Assembly (NCBI RefSeq): GCF_016746095.1
Contig: NZ_JAERTY010000005.1
Span: 62,001-126,000, forward strand
Length of the DNA: 64,000 bases
Direction: 5' to 3'
Source of the DNA: Sphingobacterium faecale
Lineage (GTDB): Bacteria; Bacteroidota; Bacteroidia; Sphingobacteriales; Sphingobacteriaceae
Position numbers and translations under genes: made by a program. The notes below the pieces were generated by a model. That model had not been told where the DNA came from. It searched no databases and saw only the letters and a list, made by a program, of their open reading frames with translations. Positions 15,529 to 25,488 of the stretch are shown here, in pieces (within the stretch, counting starts at the first letter, position 1; the number at the start of each line of letters is the position of its first letter).

Positions 15529-17208
15529 CTACCAAATAGAAGAAAGTTCATAAACATCTAGTTTTTTACAGATAACTTTACCGTTTAGGACTTTAAGCGA
15601 TAGTCTTTCTGAGTGACTGTTGGTGTTTTTATTAATTGGTATATAAAACTCTCCATCCTGAGCAAATATTTCGACCCCAACTCGGTCTATAAATAAATGA
15701 AGTTTTAGTCTGCCATCTATCAGGGGAATGGTATTGACAACTCCATCTACTCTCAGCTGTTCCGTGTTTTGATCGTAGGATAACAATATACCGTACATGT
15801 TAATTTCAAATAGGCTCTTGTCCTGTGGAAGGAGATCTATATCAATCTCTAACTCTCCAAAAGAAATCTCACGAAAGGGATTATTCATTGCGGAGTTGAA
15901 GATTTGTTTTTGCCAGGTATGTTTTTTTTTCCTTAACTGAGTCAGTTCTGCTATAGGATTGCGTCTTACGAATAACATATCTCCCCGCTTTCCCATTGAG
16001 AGTTCCATAGGTATACTCATGGACTGGTTAAACGTCATTCCATCTACAGCAGTGTGTGTATGCCTCCAGCCAATTTCGATTCGTATGTCGTTTGGTGTAT
16101 TGTTAAATACTTGGGCTGCATAATATCCACGACCATAGTTTCCTCTCAATCGTTCGAAGTCAGGTTTAAACATCATGCCATCAAAATCACCTATCGCGTA
16201 ACTGCCATCTACCGCAGAAAGCACCCATTTTGTCTCCGCCATGCCGCTGTCGCTTTTAAGTTGATAAAACTCTGGACATTCATACAGATATTTATCCTCT
16301 CCCCGCCCACCTCTTATTGTACTTATCTGCTTCCAATTCCGTAAATCATCGGAGTTGAAGAAATACACCGCATGTTGCTCGTGTTCTTCAGTGACATACA
16401 AAGTTAATATCCATTTTTTTGATTCTTCATGCCATATCACCTTAGGATCACGATTTCCAGGAACTATTTTAGGAATGGCAACCTCGCTTATCTTTTGGAA
16501 TGTTCGTCCATCTAATGAATACGCAATACCTTGCTCCCAAGTTCCTTCTGCGCAGGTATAAAATAATAACAATGGAGGATTTTCTAAAGTACCCAAGCCC
16601 GAACTATTGGAGATATCGACAATAGCACTGCCAGAAAACATAGTGCCTCGATGATCGGGAAAGAGAGCTATTTCCAACTCTCTCCAATGTACCAAATCGG
16701 TACTCACAGCGTGTCCCCAATGCATATTCCCCCAATGTAAACCGTAAGGATTATGTTGGAAAAACAGATGGTATTCTCCTTTGTAATAAACTAAACCATT
16801 AGGGTCATTGAGCCACCCTTTCTTTGCCGAAAAATGAAATTGCGGTCTATGCTTTTCCTGGTATAAGTCTGTACTATAGGTCTCTTGAGCGGTCTGCTGA
16901 AATAGTTTATGGTGGACAGCTAGGTCAAGCACAGTATCTAGATAAATGGAAATCATCTCCCCTTTCCAATCATTCAAATTAATATACGTATACCAATCAA
17001 CCCGATCTAAAGCAAGTTCAATGTCAAAAGAACGAACAGCGTCCCCCCCTACTTTAAGCACTACTTTATGTTTGGATGCTCCGTTTTTGACAGGAATCTT
17101 TAACCAATTGTACTTCTGCTCTATCCTGTCGATCAACTGTAGTTGACTACTTTTTTGACTAAGGAGAGTGATAGGAATTAGATGCAACAAAAGAAGAAAG
17201 TATCTCAT
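15529..17208 (-). CDS. GH32 beta-fructofuranosidase-like glycoside hydrolase
   Basis: This 559-residue protein has a signal peptide (about 1-17) and an N-terminal beta domain (about 30-110), like the DUF4980 region seen before many Bacteroidetes GH32 enzymes. The five-bladed propeller follows, with all three GH32 acid motifs: WLNDPNG at 132-138 (nucleophile Asp), RDP at 253-255 (transition-state stabiliser) and ECPEF at 310-314 (acid/base Glu). A C-terminal beta-sandwich follows from about 425. It should cleave beta-fructofuranosyl linkages (levan, inulin or fructosylated glycans), exo- or endo- unknown. One base separates it from the GH123-like gene upstream, so they are strictly co-transcribed. 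Its pairing with hexosaminidases is unusual. Confidence 0.9.
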   Translation of the reverse strand: MRYFLLLLHLIPITLLSQKSSQLQLIDRIEQKYNWLKIPVKNGASKHKVVLKVGGDAVRSFDIELALDRVDWYTYINLNDWKGEMISIYLDTVLDLAVHHKLFQQTAQETYSTDLYQEKHRPQFHFSAKKGWLNDPNGLVYYKGEYHLFFQHNPYGLHWGNMHWGHAVSTDLVHWRELEIALFPDHRGTMFSGSAIVDISNSSGLGTLENPPLLLFYTCAEGTWEQGIAYSLDGRTFQKISEVAIPKIVPGNRDPKVIWHEESKKWILTLYVTEEHEQHAVYFFNSDDLRNWKQISTIRGGRGEDKYLYECPEFYQLKSDSGMAETKWVLSAVDGSYAIGDFDGMMFKPDFERLRGNYGRGYYAAQVFNNTPNDIRIEIGWRHTHTAVDGMTFNQSMSIPMELSMGKRGDMLFVRRNPIAELTQLRKKKHTWQKQIFNSAMNNPFREISFGELEIDIDLLPQDKSLFEINMYGILLSYDQNTEQLRVDGVVNTIPLIDGRLKLHLFIDRVGVEIFAQDGEFYIPINKNTNSHSERLSLKVLNGKVICKKLDVYELSSIW

Positions 17209-17209
17209 A

Positions 17210-18898
17210 TTAGCTACCGTTCATTAAGCGATCAGCAATCTGTTTTTTAACGTGCAAATATTGTTGAGTATTATCGCTAAATTGCTCCATAGAAGGAGCT
17301 ATCCTAGTCGCCCAGCTATGCGCTTCAGCTTTACCAAATTTCTTTTCCAACAGGCAATAGTATTCATATTCTTCAAGCCCTTTTCTAATATTTTCCATCC
17401 GAATACTACTTATAGGTCCATCTTCTCCAGGATACAACAGTATACCGTCACCATGTAACCATTTGTATTCATCCGTTGGCGTAGTAATAGACAAGTTTAG
17501 CTTTAGATTTGTATTTTTAGCCAATGTATTTGGGTATTTCCATCCGATTTTATTGTACTGGTTAAGTCCCCAATATAAAAAACCGTCGAAGCGTTGGTGA
17601 TAAGCCATTGCACTTAGCAACACTCGGCTATCTAAGAAAGGATTCTCGATGCGCCAATTAGGCATCGGGTGGTAAGGTTGTAATGAGATATAACCCCATA
17701 CTTTTCTGCCTGTGGCACGTACTTGATCTGCGAAACGATTAGTATAAATACCGTCCGTAATATGTAGTACCAAAATATCAATCTCAAGGTCCTCCAACAA
17801 TTCAACTGAATTTATATGCATAGATGTCGTTGCAATAGGAATAGTTGGATATACCGATTTTATATGTTTATGGACCTCTTTCATTGTTTCAAAATGAGAA
17901 GTGTCATTTTCGTCGAAACCATAAAAGACACCATTTCCCTTTTCGACGTATCCCATCCGGATCATCGTGTCGATATAAGGCCTATTACTCTCAAAACGTG
18001 CGATCAATTCTTCAGCACTGGCATTGCGATCTTCCCAAGTCGACGTTATCGGATATAGCACAAAGCCATTCAGGTTATTTATATAGAGAGCATATTCCTC
18101 AGAACTGATCTTCAGCTTAGCCTCTTCACTAGACAGATTGATATACATGTCTGTCGGAGCCAATCGGTTTTCAGCTATAAAATTGAACCACTTGCTACGC
18201 AATAAACGATCAAAATTTGGATACACGCTATCTAAAAACTCTAGCGACAGTGAAAATAAAGTCGGCAGTGTCGATCTATCGGGTAGCTCGAATCCGAATA
18301 CCTCCATACTCACAGTTACCCTTTCGACTACTTTTCCTATGTGGACACGTATCTCACCTACGTACACTCCTGGTGCGGTCCCTTTTGGTATTGGACAGTC
18401 CACCCAAATTACATTGGATGTATTCTGTAATACTTTGACACTATCTCTTTCCAAAAGAGGATCAGGGTACCAACCTGGCAATAGACCCGCTACATCTTGT
18501 ACATTAGGATGCCCATCAAACGTAGAAACATACACATAGCCTACTTGTCTCCATCTTAGACCGCTAATCTGATGTACTCCATTTTTCAAATGTTCCATTT
18601 CTACCTTCACCTCATCGATGGCCTCCGTACTGCGGATTACGATCTGAAAGCTTTCGACCTCATTTGAAGCTCCTGCTAGTGTAACACTATTGCTATTCCC
18701 AAGAATGTCATCTGGTAGTACTTTTGTCGAGCTATTGACGATCGATAAAACATGTCTTCTCTTAGCACTATCGATATCCGTTATTTCTATTGCTTTATCT
18801 TCTTTACAGGCATAGGTATTACTACCCAATAGAAACGCACTAGTCCCAAAAACTGCTGTATTCTTAATAAACCTTCTCCTATTTATATCCTTATTCAT
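17210..18898 (-). CDS. GH123-like (DUF4091) glycoside hydrolase
   Basis: This 562-residue protein resembles the family whose catalytic domain was formerly DUF4091 and is now GH123 (beta-N-acetylgalactosaminidases). The N-terminus has a twin-arginine motif RRRFIKN (7-13), a hydrophobic stretch and a cysteine at 31, so it may be a Tat-exported lipoprotein. A beta-sandwich N-terminal domain (about 45-205) precedes the barrel. The catalytic Asp-Glu is probably in YGFDEND at 329-330. The C-terminal DGILLYPGEDGP and IRKGLEEYEY blocks are typical of DUF4091 proteins. The start overlaps the NHL gene stop (ATGA at 18895-18898). Substrate-assisted cleavage of beta-GalNAc is the expected reaction but is inferred from the family. 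Confidence 0.75.
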   Translation of the reverse strand: MNKDINRRRFIKNTAVFGTSAFLLGSNTYACKEDKAIEITDIDSAKRRHVLSIVNSSTKVLPDDILGNSNSVTLAGASNEVESFQIVIRSTEAIDEVKVEMEHLKNGVHQISGLRWRQVGYVYVSTFDGHPNVQDVAGLLPGWYPDPLLERDSVKVLQNTSNVIWVDCPIPKGTAPGVYVGEIRVHIGKVVERVTVSMEVFGFELPDRSTLPTLFSLSLEFLDSVYPNFDRLLRSKWFNFIAENRLAPTDMYINLSSEEAKLKISSEEYALYINNLNGFVLYPITSTWEDRNASAEELIARFESNRPYIDTMIRMGYVEKGNGVFYGFDENDTSHFETMKEVHKHIKSVYPTIPIATTSMHINSVELLEDLEIDILVLHITDGIYTNRFADQVRATGRKVWGYISLQPYHPMPNWRIENPFLDSRVLLSAMAYHQRFDGFLYWGLNQYNKIGWKYPNTLAKNTNLKLNLSITTPTDEYKWLHGDGILLYPGEDGPISSIRMENIRKGLEEYEYYCLLEKKFGKAEAHSWATRIAPSMEQFSDNTQQYLHVKKQIADRLMNGS

Positions 18899-20226
18899 AG
18901 TACTTCTTCTTTTATTATTTGTCTGATAGATTGGTTGTTTGTATCCACAATGTAAATTGTGCCATTAGATCCTATGGTTACACCTGTTGGATTGTTTAGC
19001 CTAGCTTCTTCTTTCAGACCATCTGCGAACCCTCTTTCAGAAGTTCCGAAAAATGTCGATACAGCCCAAGTTCTAGGTTTTATCAAACGTATACACTGAT
19101 TGGTATTATTTCCGCCATCACCATACCATGGACCACCATAAGGCCCAGAGTCTCCGGCTATGTACAACTCTCCGGTGCTGGGCTGACAGGCGATGCCCCA
19201 CGGGCGATCAAATTTCGCTTTGACACCGATGTCATCTACATATCCTGCCACTCCGTTGGTACCCGCAATAATGGCTGTCTGTAACGGATCTCCAGAAAAC
19301 GCCTTTAGGTCCACCTGATGCACTACTGAGTTGCCTGTTTCCACTATATAAAGCATACCTTGAGCGTCAATGGTAATCCCCCCTATCCATCCTAGTCCAG
19401 ATACTACGGCACTGAGATTGCCATTAGCATGTACTTGATACACTGCTCCATTCGTCAGCGAAGCTGCATATAGTTGATTATTTCTAGGATCTATGGCAGT
19501 GCACACAATATCTCCTACGCCTGTCAGCGTAGTCACCTCGCCGTTGGAATCTATCTTACGCAACTTAGCATTCCAAGTGTCCGATACATATACGTTCTTA
19601 TTCTTGTCCACACTAACATGGAAGGGGGTGTCAAATTTAGCTTTTGTTCCATTACCATCTTGGTAGCCAGCCTGACCAGGCATACCCGCAAAAGTAGTAA
19701 CTGTGCCATCTGGAGTGATTTTGCGTATACAATGATTTCCGTCATCAGCAACGTAGATAGTTCCTTCGGTATCCACTGCAATCCCCGGAGCTCTAACTAA
19801 ATTAAATTGAGCGGTGTTACCGACACCATCCTGATATCCCGCAATACCATTGCCTGCTAGTGTCGCTAGGCGCCAACGATATACTGGCGGAAATTTAAAG
19901 TATTCTGCACTTCTTTTTGATTTATTTCCTATTTGTACTTCGACGGGGCCTATTCCCTTACCGGCGGGTACCATAAGCAATATCCTATCCATAGTTACAC
20001 CAGTCACATGTGCTTTAATACCGTTAATATATACCGATATCTGGGCAGTATCGCTCGAAAAGTTACTTCCGAAAATCATCATTTCTGTTCCTTCATCCCC
20101 TTCAGTTGGGATAAACTTTTCTATGTTTATATCGGCAGTGGCATCATGGCTATTTCCATTTTCTTTTTTGCAGCCCAGAAAGGCTACACAAATAATTATA
20201 TATACTAATTTGATTATCGTGTTCAT
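18895..20226 (-). CDS. IPT/TIG and NHL-repeat lipoprotein of the PUL
   Basis: This 443-residue lipoprotein has its lipidation cysteine at 19 (VAFLGC). An IPT/TIG immunoglobulin-like domain at about 37-110 (FIPTEGDEGTEMMIFGSNF, then KSKRSAEYFKF) is followed by an NHL six-bladed propeller at about 120-443, whose repeats carry phrases such as IYVADDGNHCIRKI, VYVSDTWNAKLRKI and IYIVDTNNQSIRQI. IPT-NHL proteins are common next to SusCD pairs in Bacteroidetes and are thought to be surface glycan-binding or assembly proteins. No catalytic residues were recognised. It sits between susD and the GH123-like gene, so it most likely acts at the cell surface with SusD. Confidence 0.88.
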   Translation of the reverse strand: MNTIIKLVYIIICVAFLGCKKENGNSHDATADINIEKFIPTEGDEGTEMMIFGSNFSSDTAQISVYINGIKAHVTGVTMDRILLMVPAGKGIGPVEVQIGNKSKRSAEYFKFPPVYRWRLATLAGNGIAGYQDGVGNTAQFNLVRAPGIAVDTEGTIYVADDGNHCIRKITPDGTVTTFAGMPGQAGYQDGNGTKAKFDTPFHVSVDKNKNVYVSDTWNAKLRKIDSNGEVTTLTGVGDIVCTAIDPRNNQLYAASLTNGAVYQVHANGNLSAVVSGLGWIGGITIDAQGMLYIVETGNSVVHQVDLKAFSGDPLQTAIIAGTNGVAGYVDDIGVKAKFDRPWGIACQPSTGELYIAGDSGPYGGPWYGDGGNNTNQCIRLIKPRTWAVSTFFGTSERGFADGLKEEARLNNPTGVTIGSNGTIYIVDTNNQSIRQIIKEEVL

Positions 20227-20277
20227 ACCTACATTATTTAATTACTTAAAATTTCTAATACCTTTGATTACAATTTT

Positions 20278-21918
20278 TTAGAAGTTGTAACCTGGATTTT
20301 GCTTTAGCGCGGTATTTCTATTTAGTTCACTCTGTGGAATTGGAAATAGATCATAGGTGCCTTTATAAAATCTGTCCTCTACTTTAAAACGTTCATACAG
20401 AAAGGTATCTCCACTCTTAGTAATCTTCATACCGTGCACGGCCTTCATAACCTGTTCACCTATTTTCCATCGTCTAATGTCCCAAAAACGATGCGACTCA
20501 AAGGCCAATTCGATACGTCTCTCATTATGAATGCGGGTTCGCATCTGATCTTTTGAAAGGCCCAAAGGCAAATTTGGCATATTAACTCGCGTACGTACTT
20601 CATTGACAGCCTGATAAACAGATGCATCAGGCATAGATAACACTTCATTTTTAGCTTCTGCATAATTCAATAATACTTCAGCATAGCGCATGAATACAAA
20701 AAAATGGCTTCCTGGACGCCAAATAGGTGTTAAGCTCCCATTTTCGTCCAACGTTTTCGCTAGATAATACCCCGTTTTGGTATAATTTTCGCCACTTCCA
20801 TTAATCCCGTCTAAGCCTCCTTCAAATGTTTGAATTGATTTACCCAACCAAGACATGCCATTATGAATTAGTGTCATTTTGAAACGCGGATCTCTATCAG
20901 CATATGGATTCTGAGGGTCATACAAAGGTGACTCATTAACACTAAGTCCATCTCGCATTTCAAATGCATCTACCAGCTCTTGGCTGGGATTAACGATAGA
21001 AAAGCCACCCTGACTTGGCATTAAGTTGTTGCGTAACTGGTCTTCGTAATTCGCGGTATATTGGAAGATTGTTTCCGATGAATTGCGGGTATGCAACATA
21101 TCTTTAAAGGATCCGTGCAGTTTATATACACCTAATTTCACGACTTGATCTGCTGCATTTGCCGCTTTTTCCCATCTATCCACCTCGTTGGATGCATTAT
21201 GTAAGGGACTCGCGTAATAGAGAAGTATCCGCGCTTTAAGCGCTAGTGCGGCCCCCTTTGTAGCTCGGCCTAAATCTTTGGTAGTATAGGTGTCTGGTAA
21301 TAAGGATGCTGATCTATCACAGTCTTCAATAATAAAGTTAATCAAATCAGCAGTAGACGCGCGAGATATATTCAGATCATCACTAACTTGAAGTACGCGC
21401 TCTACCAATGGTACAGTACCATATCGTTTAAAAAGTTCCGCATAAAACCAGGCTCTCAAAAAATATCCTTCTCCTTTCATCCGGGTTTTACCTACTTTTT
21501 CCTCTTCACTTTTAACTGGTAGCGCATCGATCTTTTCTAAAAAGAGGTTTACCCTACGTATGGCAGCATAACTATCTGCCCATTGGTCAATAGGATTATT
21601 GGAAGAGGTCAGTGTACCATCATAAACAAACTTGGGACTGGGCCAATAGCGATATGGGCAATATCCATTATCTGTAGCGCCATCGTAGGAAAATGACCAT
21701 AGGCCACCACCTACCCAGTCAATTTTTATACCACTGCCATATATCTGAGCGAGAAAACGTTCGGTTTCTCGATAGTTCCCAAATACCTCTTCTTCGGACA
21801 TTCCTCCCGACTCTGCCTTGTCTAAATAGTTATCAAACTTATTGCATGCAACCAAAAGTGTTACAAAAAGCAATATGGCTATTTTATTGATTTTCTTTTC
21901 AAAAATATTCATAGTCAT
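20278..21918 (-). CDS. SusD/RagB outer-membrane glycan-binding lipoprotein (module 2)
   Basis: This 546-residue lipoprotein has its lipidation cysteine at about 25 (VTLLVACNKF). The N-terminal SusD-like domain carries MSEEEVFGNYRETERFLAQIY and RRVNLFLEKID, followed by TPR-like stretches (GEGYFLRAWFYAELFKRYG; GAALALKARILLYYASPLHN). The RagB/SusD C-terminal domain has YAEVLLNYAEAKNE and a final DLFPIPQSELNRNTALKQNPGY, the usual SusD ending. It pairs with the SusC at 21933 (14 bases away) and would bind the glycan processed by the GH20, GH32 and GH123-like enzymes of the same operon. Confidence 0.95.
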   Translation of the reverse strand: MTMNIFEKKINKIAILLFVTLLVACNKFDNYLDKAESGGMSEEEVFGNYRETERFLAQIYGSGIKIDWVGGGLWSFSYDGATDNGYCPYRYWPSPKFVYDGTLTSSNNPIDQWADSYAAIRRVNLFLEKIDALPVKSEEEKVGKTRMKGEGYFLRAWFYAELFKRYGTVPLVERVLQVSDDLNISRASTADLINFIIEDCDRSASLLPDTYTTKDLGRATKGAALALKARILLYYASPLHNASNEVDRWEKAANAADQVVKLGVYKLHGSFKDMLHTRNSSETIFQYTANYEDQLRNNLMPSQGGFSIVNPSQELVDAFEMRDGLSVNESPLYDPQNPYADRDPRFKMTLIHNGMSWLGKSIQTFEGGLDGINGSGENYTKTGYYLAKTLDENGSLTPIWRPGSHFFVFMRYAEVLLNYAEAKNEVLSMPDASVYQAVNEVRTRVNMPNLPLGLSKDQMRTRIHNERRIELAFESHRFWDIRRWKIGEQVMKAVHGMKITKSGDTFLYERFKVEDRFYKGTYDLFPIPQSELNRNTALKQNPGYNF

Positions 21919-21932
21919 CTACTGTTTAATCA

Positions 21933-24900
21933 TTAGAAATTGACGGTTATGCCGAAATTGTACACCCGTTGCTGGGGGTAGTTATTCCCGCTTCCACTTC
22001 TAATCTCTGGATCATAAGATCCACCGATCTTATCCCAAGTGACAAGATTCATCCCATTGGTATATACGCGTATAGAATTTAATTGCCTGTCTTTAAACAA
22101 TTTGATCCTTTTAAACGTATAGCCTATCTCTGCATTCTTCAGGCGTACATAAGACGCATCTTTGAGAAAGAAAGAAGAGGGTCTATGGTTATTGTTATTA
22201 AAACCATAATGAAGTACGGGATAAGTCGCTGTATTAGCGGTCTCTGCTGTCCATCGGTCTAAATGGTGTTTCAGGACATTGCGTCCTTCTACAAATTCAT
22301 AAACAGCTTGGTCACTTAATAGCACATTAAATCCAGAGCCTCCCTGAAAAAGGCAACTTGCATCAAAACCTTTCCAGTTTAACCCGAAGTAGATACCGTA
22401 GAATACTTCAGGCACATCACTCTTTCCAATTGGCCCCGCATCATTTTGATCGATTATATTATCGTCATTCAGATCCACATAGCGTAGATCCCCAGGGATA
22501 ACTTGCCCAAATTGTGTTGGATGATTTGCTATTTCTTCCTGACTATTGAAGAACCCATCTGCCCTCAATCCAAAAAACTGACCAATAGGTCTTCCTGTAT
22601 TACTTAAATATGGAAATGGCTTGGTCTCCTCATCCATAAATATGATCTTGTTCCTTGCGAATGAAATATTCCCTTTAATAAAATAGTTAAGATCATTAAT
22701 TGCTAATTTGTGATTTAATTCAACCTCAAACCCCTTATTTTCTGTTTTACCAAAGTTTACAGGCGCTAGATTAGCACTTGGGATGCCGATAATCGAAGGA
22801 ACGGACCCTCGGGTAATCAGAATGTCATTGCGCTTTTCACTAAATAGGTCCAGGTTAAACTCAAAAAGTCCGTTGTAAAATTTCGTCTCGAGGCCTATAT
22901 TAGATTTTCTAGCTACCTCCCAGGAGACATCTGGATTGGCAATAGCCCCCTCGCCTATCCCGTTAATCCAAGTGAGAGGATCACCGAATGTATAGCCTGA
23001 ATAATTATTGTACTCAGAGATAAACAACCATCGTCTCCCGCTCAGTTGGTCGTTACCAGTAAGTCCATATGAGCCTCTAAACTTCATAAAAGTCAAAACC
23101 TTATTGTCTTTCAAGAAGTTTTCTTTAGACGCCACCCAACCCGCCGAAAGGGCAGGAAAAAAACCGTATCGTTTATCTTTGGCAAAATTATCCGTTCCAT
23201 TAAAACCAGCATTAAACTCCGCAAAATACTTGTTCTCGAAGTTGTAGGTAAGTCTAGTCACCACACCCTGTGATACGTAAGGTATTTGTCCCCCCAATAC
23301 CTTCTGTGTCCGGTTGACTAACAATAGACCGCTTAGGCTATGTCTATCGAATGTTCGCTCATAATTTAGGGAGATGTCCATCCAGATATCCCGATTTTGA
23401 TTGAACGAGGAGGACGGTGCAGATAATGGTAAATCTTCTTGAGTATAGGTATAGCTATCTAGATTGGTGTATTCTCCTGAACCATTGTAGTAGGCTGAGC
23501 GTTCACTACGCGTCCTACCAAATTGATTTCTAAAATACCCATCAAATGAATAGTTGCCCTTTATGGACAAGCCCTTAGTTATAAAATTTAGTTTTCTGGT
23601 CGCGGAAAGCATCCCGGACAAAGAGGAGTTGAAGTTTTGGAAATATCCTTGTGTATTCAACCAATAGAATGGATTCAAAAGTGAAGGTGTTTGTGCGTAA
23701 AACCCTGTAGGATAACGAATAGGGAATGCATTAGGAGTCACCTTTTGGAGCATATCAAAAAGCTCTGCAGCACCAGATCTCGGATAGTTACCATTTTCAA
23801 TTGCCCCAAACAGGTTTAACGACATGCTAAAATCATCATCAAAATCTACGTCGATATTAGATCTAAAATTGTAGCGTTTGAAAGAGACGTTTGGATCATA
23901 TTTAGGTTGCTTTTCGGTTTTATAAATACCGTCTTGATCCGTATAGCCGATATTTACAAAATATCTTGTTCTTGGACTGCCTCCACTGATATTAAAATTT
24001 GTCTGCGATAGCCTTGAATCTTTTAGTGCTTCTTTCATCCAATTTATGTTAGGGTATTTCAACGGATTAATTCCCGTACGGTATGCCTCCAGTGCAATCT
24101 CATTATATGGTATCAATATTCCCTCTGGATTATCATTCAGATAGGCTTCATTAGATAGCAATGCATAGTCATAGGATTCCAAAATCTGTGGTAGACGCGT
24201 TGCCTTCTGTAGGGCAGACTGCGATGAAACTTGAATCTGTGGCTTACCAGCGACACCACGTCTTGTGGTGATGATGATTACACCATTTGCCCCTTTCACT
24301 CCATACAAGGCTGTCGCCGAGGCATCTTTAAGAATGGTGATGTTCTCAATCTCATTGACATCCAGTAGATTGATGGCACTATAATCTTTCTGCACCCCAT
24401 CAATTGTAATCAATGGAGCAACACTATTGAAAGTTGATCGCCCACGAATTAATAAATCAGAATTGTCGTACCCAGGCTCACCGCTACGTTGTAAGGTAAT
24501 CAGCCCCGGTAGACGTCCCGCTAGGGCGTTTGTGACATTAGCTACAGGACTCTGCTTTAGATCTTTTGTAGAGATAGACGCCATAGATCCCGTTTGTGCT
24601 ATCTTCTGTTGGGACTGTCCAAACCCAAGCACAACTACTTCCCCTATATCGGCAACATCAGCTGTAAGCATAACTGTAAGCGGAGCAAATCCTCTAACCT
24701 CATACAGGTACTGCTCATACCCCACGGTTGTAAAAGATAATTGATCACCCAGCTCTACCAGTATCTTAAAAGCTCCAGTGCGATCGGTAGATGTGCCCTT
24801 ATCAGCACCGATCACATGCACTGACACGCCTGATATCGGGTTGCGTAAAGAGTCCGTGACTACTCCAGAAATCTCTTGTTTTTGCAGTGCATTGTCAGTT

Positions 24901-25337
24901 TTTCTACCTCCGCCTACTGTGCTTTTAGGATAGGGTACTTGTTTGATTACTACAATCTTATTGTGGATAGTATAGCTGTACGCTTGGTTAAGAAAAAGCT
25001 TTTCTAGTGTGTTGTTTAATGATTCATTGTCGACTTGGATTGATATCTTTCTTTTGTCATTAAACTCCTTTTTGTTATAAAAGAACGTATAGCCGGTCTG
25101 TGACTCAATCTTTTTAAAGACGTTTGCCATGCTGCTATTTTTTTCACGAAGATTAAGTGTCTGTCCGTATGCTTCAGCTTTAAGTTGCAAACAACTCCCT
25201 AATAAGACAACAATAATGATTTTAATTTTCATAATGTATAAAAATTGCTTAGTGGACACATTTAAGCACAAAGAAAGGCAGAACAGCTTTCGATTGTACA
25301 GCATGAAATACTGCTTGAATTTTCTGATAAAATTCAT
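21933..25337 (-). CDS. SusC/RagA TonB-dependent receptor with STN domain (module 2)
   Basis: Starting at the ATG at 25337 the protein has 1134 residues. A long basic n-region is followed by a signal segment MKIKIIIVVLLGSCLQLKAE, an STN domain (about 60-133), a carboxypeptidase-regulatory-like domain (about 155-228) and a plug with TVGYEQYLYEVRG before it and DASATALYGVKGANGVIIITT within it. The barrel ends in YNFGITVNF. The frame is open further upstream to 25418, but that part lacks signal character; starts at 25337 or 25232 are both plausible. The STN domain links it to the FecR at 25489. It should import the oligosaccharides released at the surface. Confidence 0.93.
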   Translation of the reverse strand: MNFIRKFKQYFMLYNRKLFCLSLCLNVSTKQFLYIMKIKIIIVVLLGSCLQLKAEAYGQTLNLREKNSSMANVFKKIESQTGYTFFYNKKEFNDKRKISIQVDNESLNNTLEKLFLNQAYSYTIHNKIVVIKQVPYPKSTVGGGRKTDNALQKQEISGVVTDSLRNPISGVSVHVIGADKGTSTDRTGAFKILVELGDQLSFTTVGYEQYLYEVRGFAPLTVMLTADVADIGEVVVLGFGQSQQKIAQTGSMASISTKDLKQSPVANVTNALAGRLPGLITLQRSGEPGYDNSDLLIRGRSTFNSVAPLITIDGVQKDYSAINLLDVNEIENITILKDASATALYGVKGANGVIIITTRRGVAGKPQIQVSSQSALQKATRLPQILESYDYALLSNEAYLNDNPEGILIPYNEIALEAYRTGINPLKYPNINWMKEALKDSRLSQTNFNISGGSPRTRYFVNIGYTDQDGIYKTEKQPKYDPNVSFKRYNFRSNIDVDFDDDFSMSLNLFGAIENGNYPRSGAAELFDMLQKVTPNAFPIRYPTGFYAQTPSLLNPFYWLNTQGYFQNFNSSLSGMLSATRKLNFITKGLSIKGNYSFDGYFRNQFGRTRSERSAYYNGSGEYTNLDSYTYTQEDLPLSAPSSSFNQNRDIWMDISLNYERTFDRHSLSGLLLVNRTQKVLGGQIPYVSQGVVTRLTYNFENKYFAEFNAGFNGTDNFAKDKRYGFFPALSAGWVASKENFLKDNKVLTFMKFRGSYGLTGNDQLSGRRWLFISEYNNYSGYTFGDPLTWINGIGEGAIANPDVSWEVARKSNIGLETKFYNGLFEFNLDLFSEKRNDILITRGSVPSIIGIPSANLAPVNFGKTENKGFEVELNHKLAINDLNYFIKGNISFARNKIIFMDEETKPFPYLSNTGRPIGQFFGLRADGFFNSQEEIANHPTQFGQVIPGDLRYVDLNDDNIIDQNDAGPIGKSDVPEVFYGIYFGLNWKGFDASCLFQGGSGFNVLLSDQAVYEFVEGRNVLKHHLDRWTAETANTATYPVLHYGFNNNNHRPSSFFLKDASYVRLKNAEIGYTFKRIKLFKDRQLNSIRVYTNGMNLVTWDKIGGSYDPEIRSGSGNNYPQQRVYNFGITVNF

Positions 25338-25488
25338 AATTTTGTGATGTTTCGGTTTATAATTTATATCAACAATAAAATTTACTTCACTTATGTGAAG
25401 GACTGTAAGCGGAAACATTTTCCAGATGTGTTACAGCACATCTGGTTATTTCCTTAAATCATCTGATCTCAAGTCATCTTTTTCTTAT

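Noticed and set aside
15519..15557. Upstream start (ATG 15557) of the GH20 gene.
   Set aside because: It overlaps the GH32 coding region by 29 bases and adds residues in front of a complete signal peptide; the ATG at 15518 is preferred.
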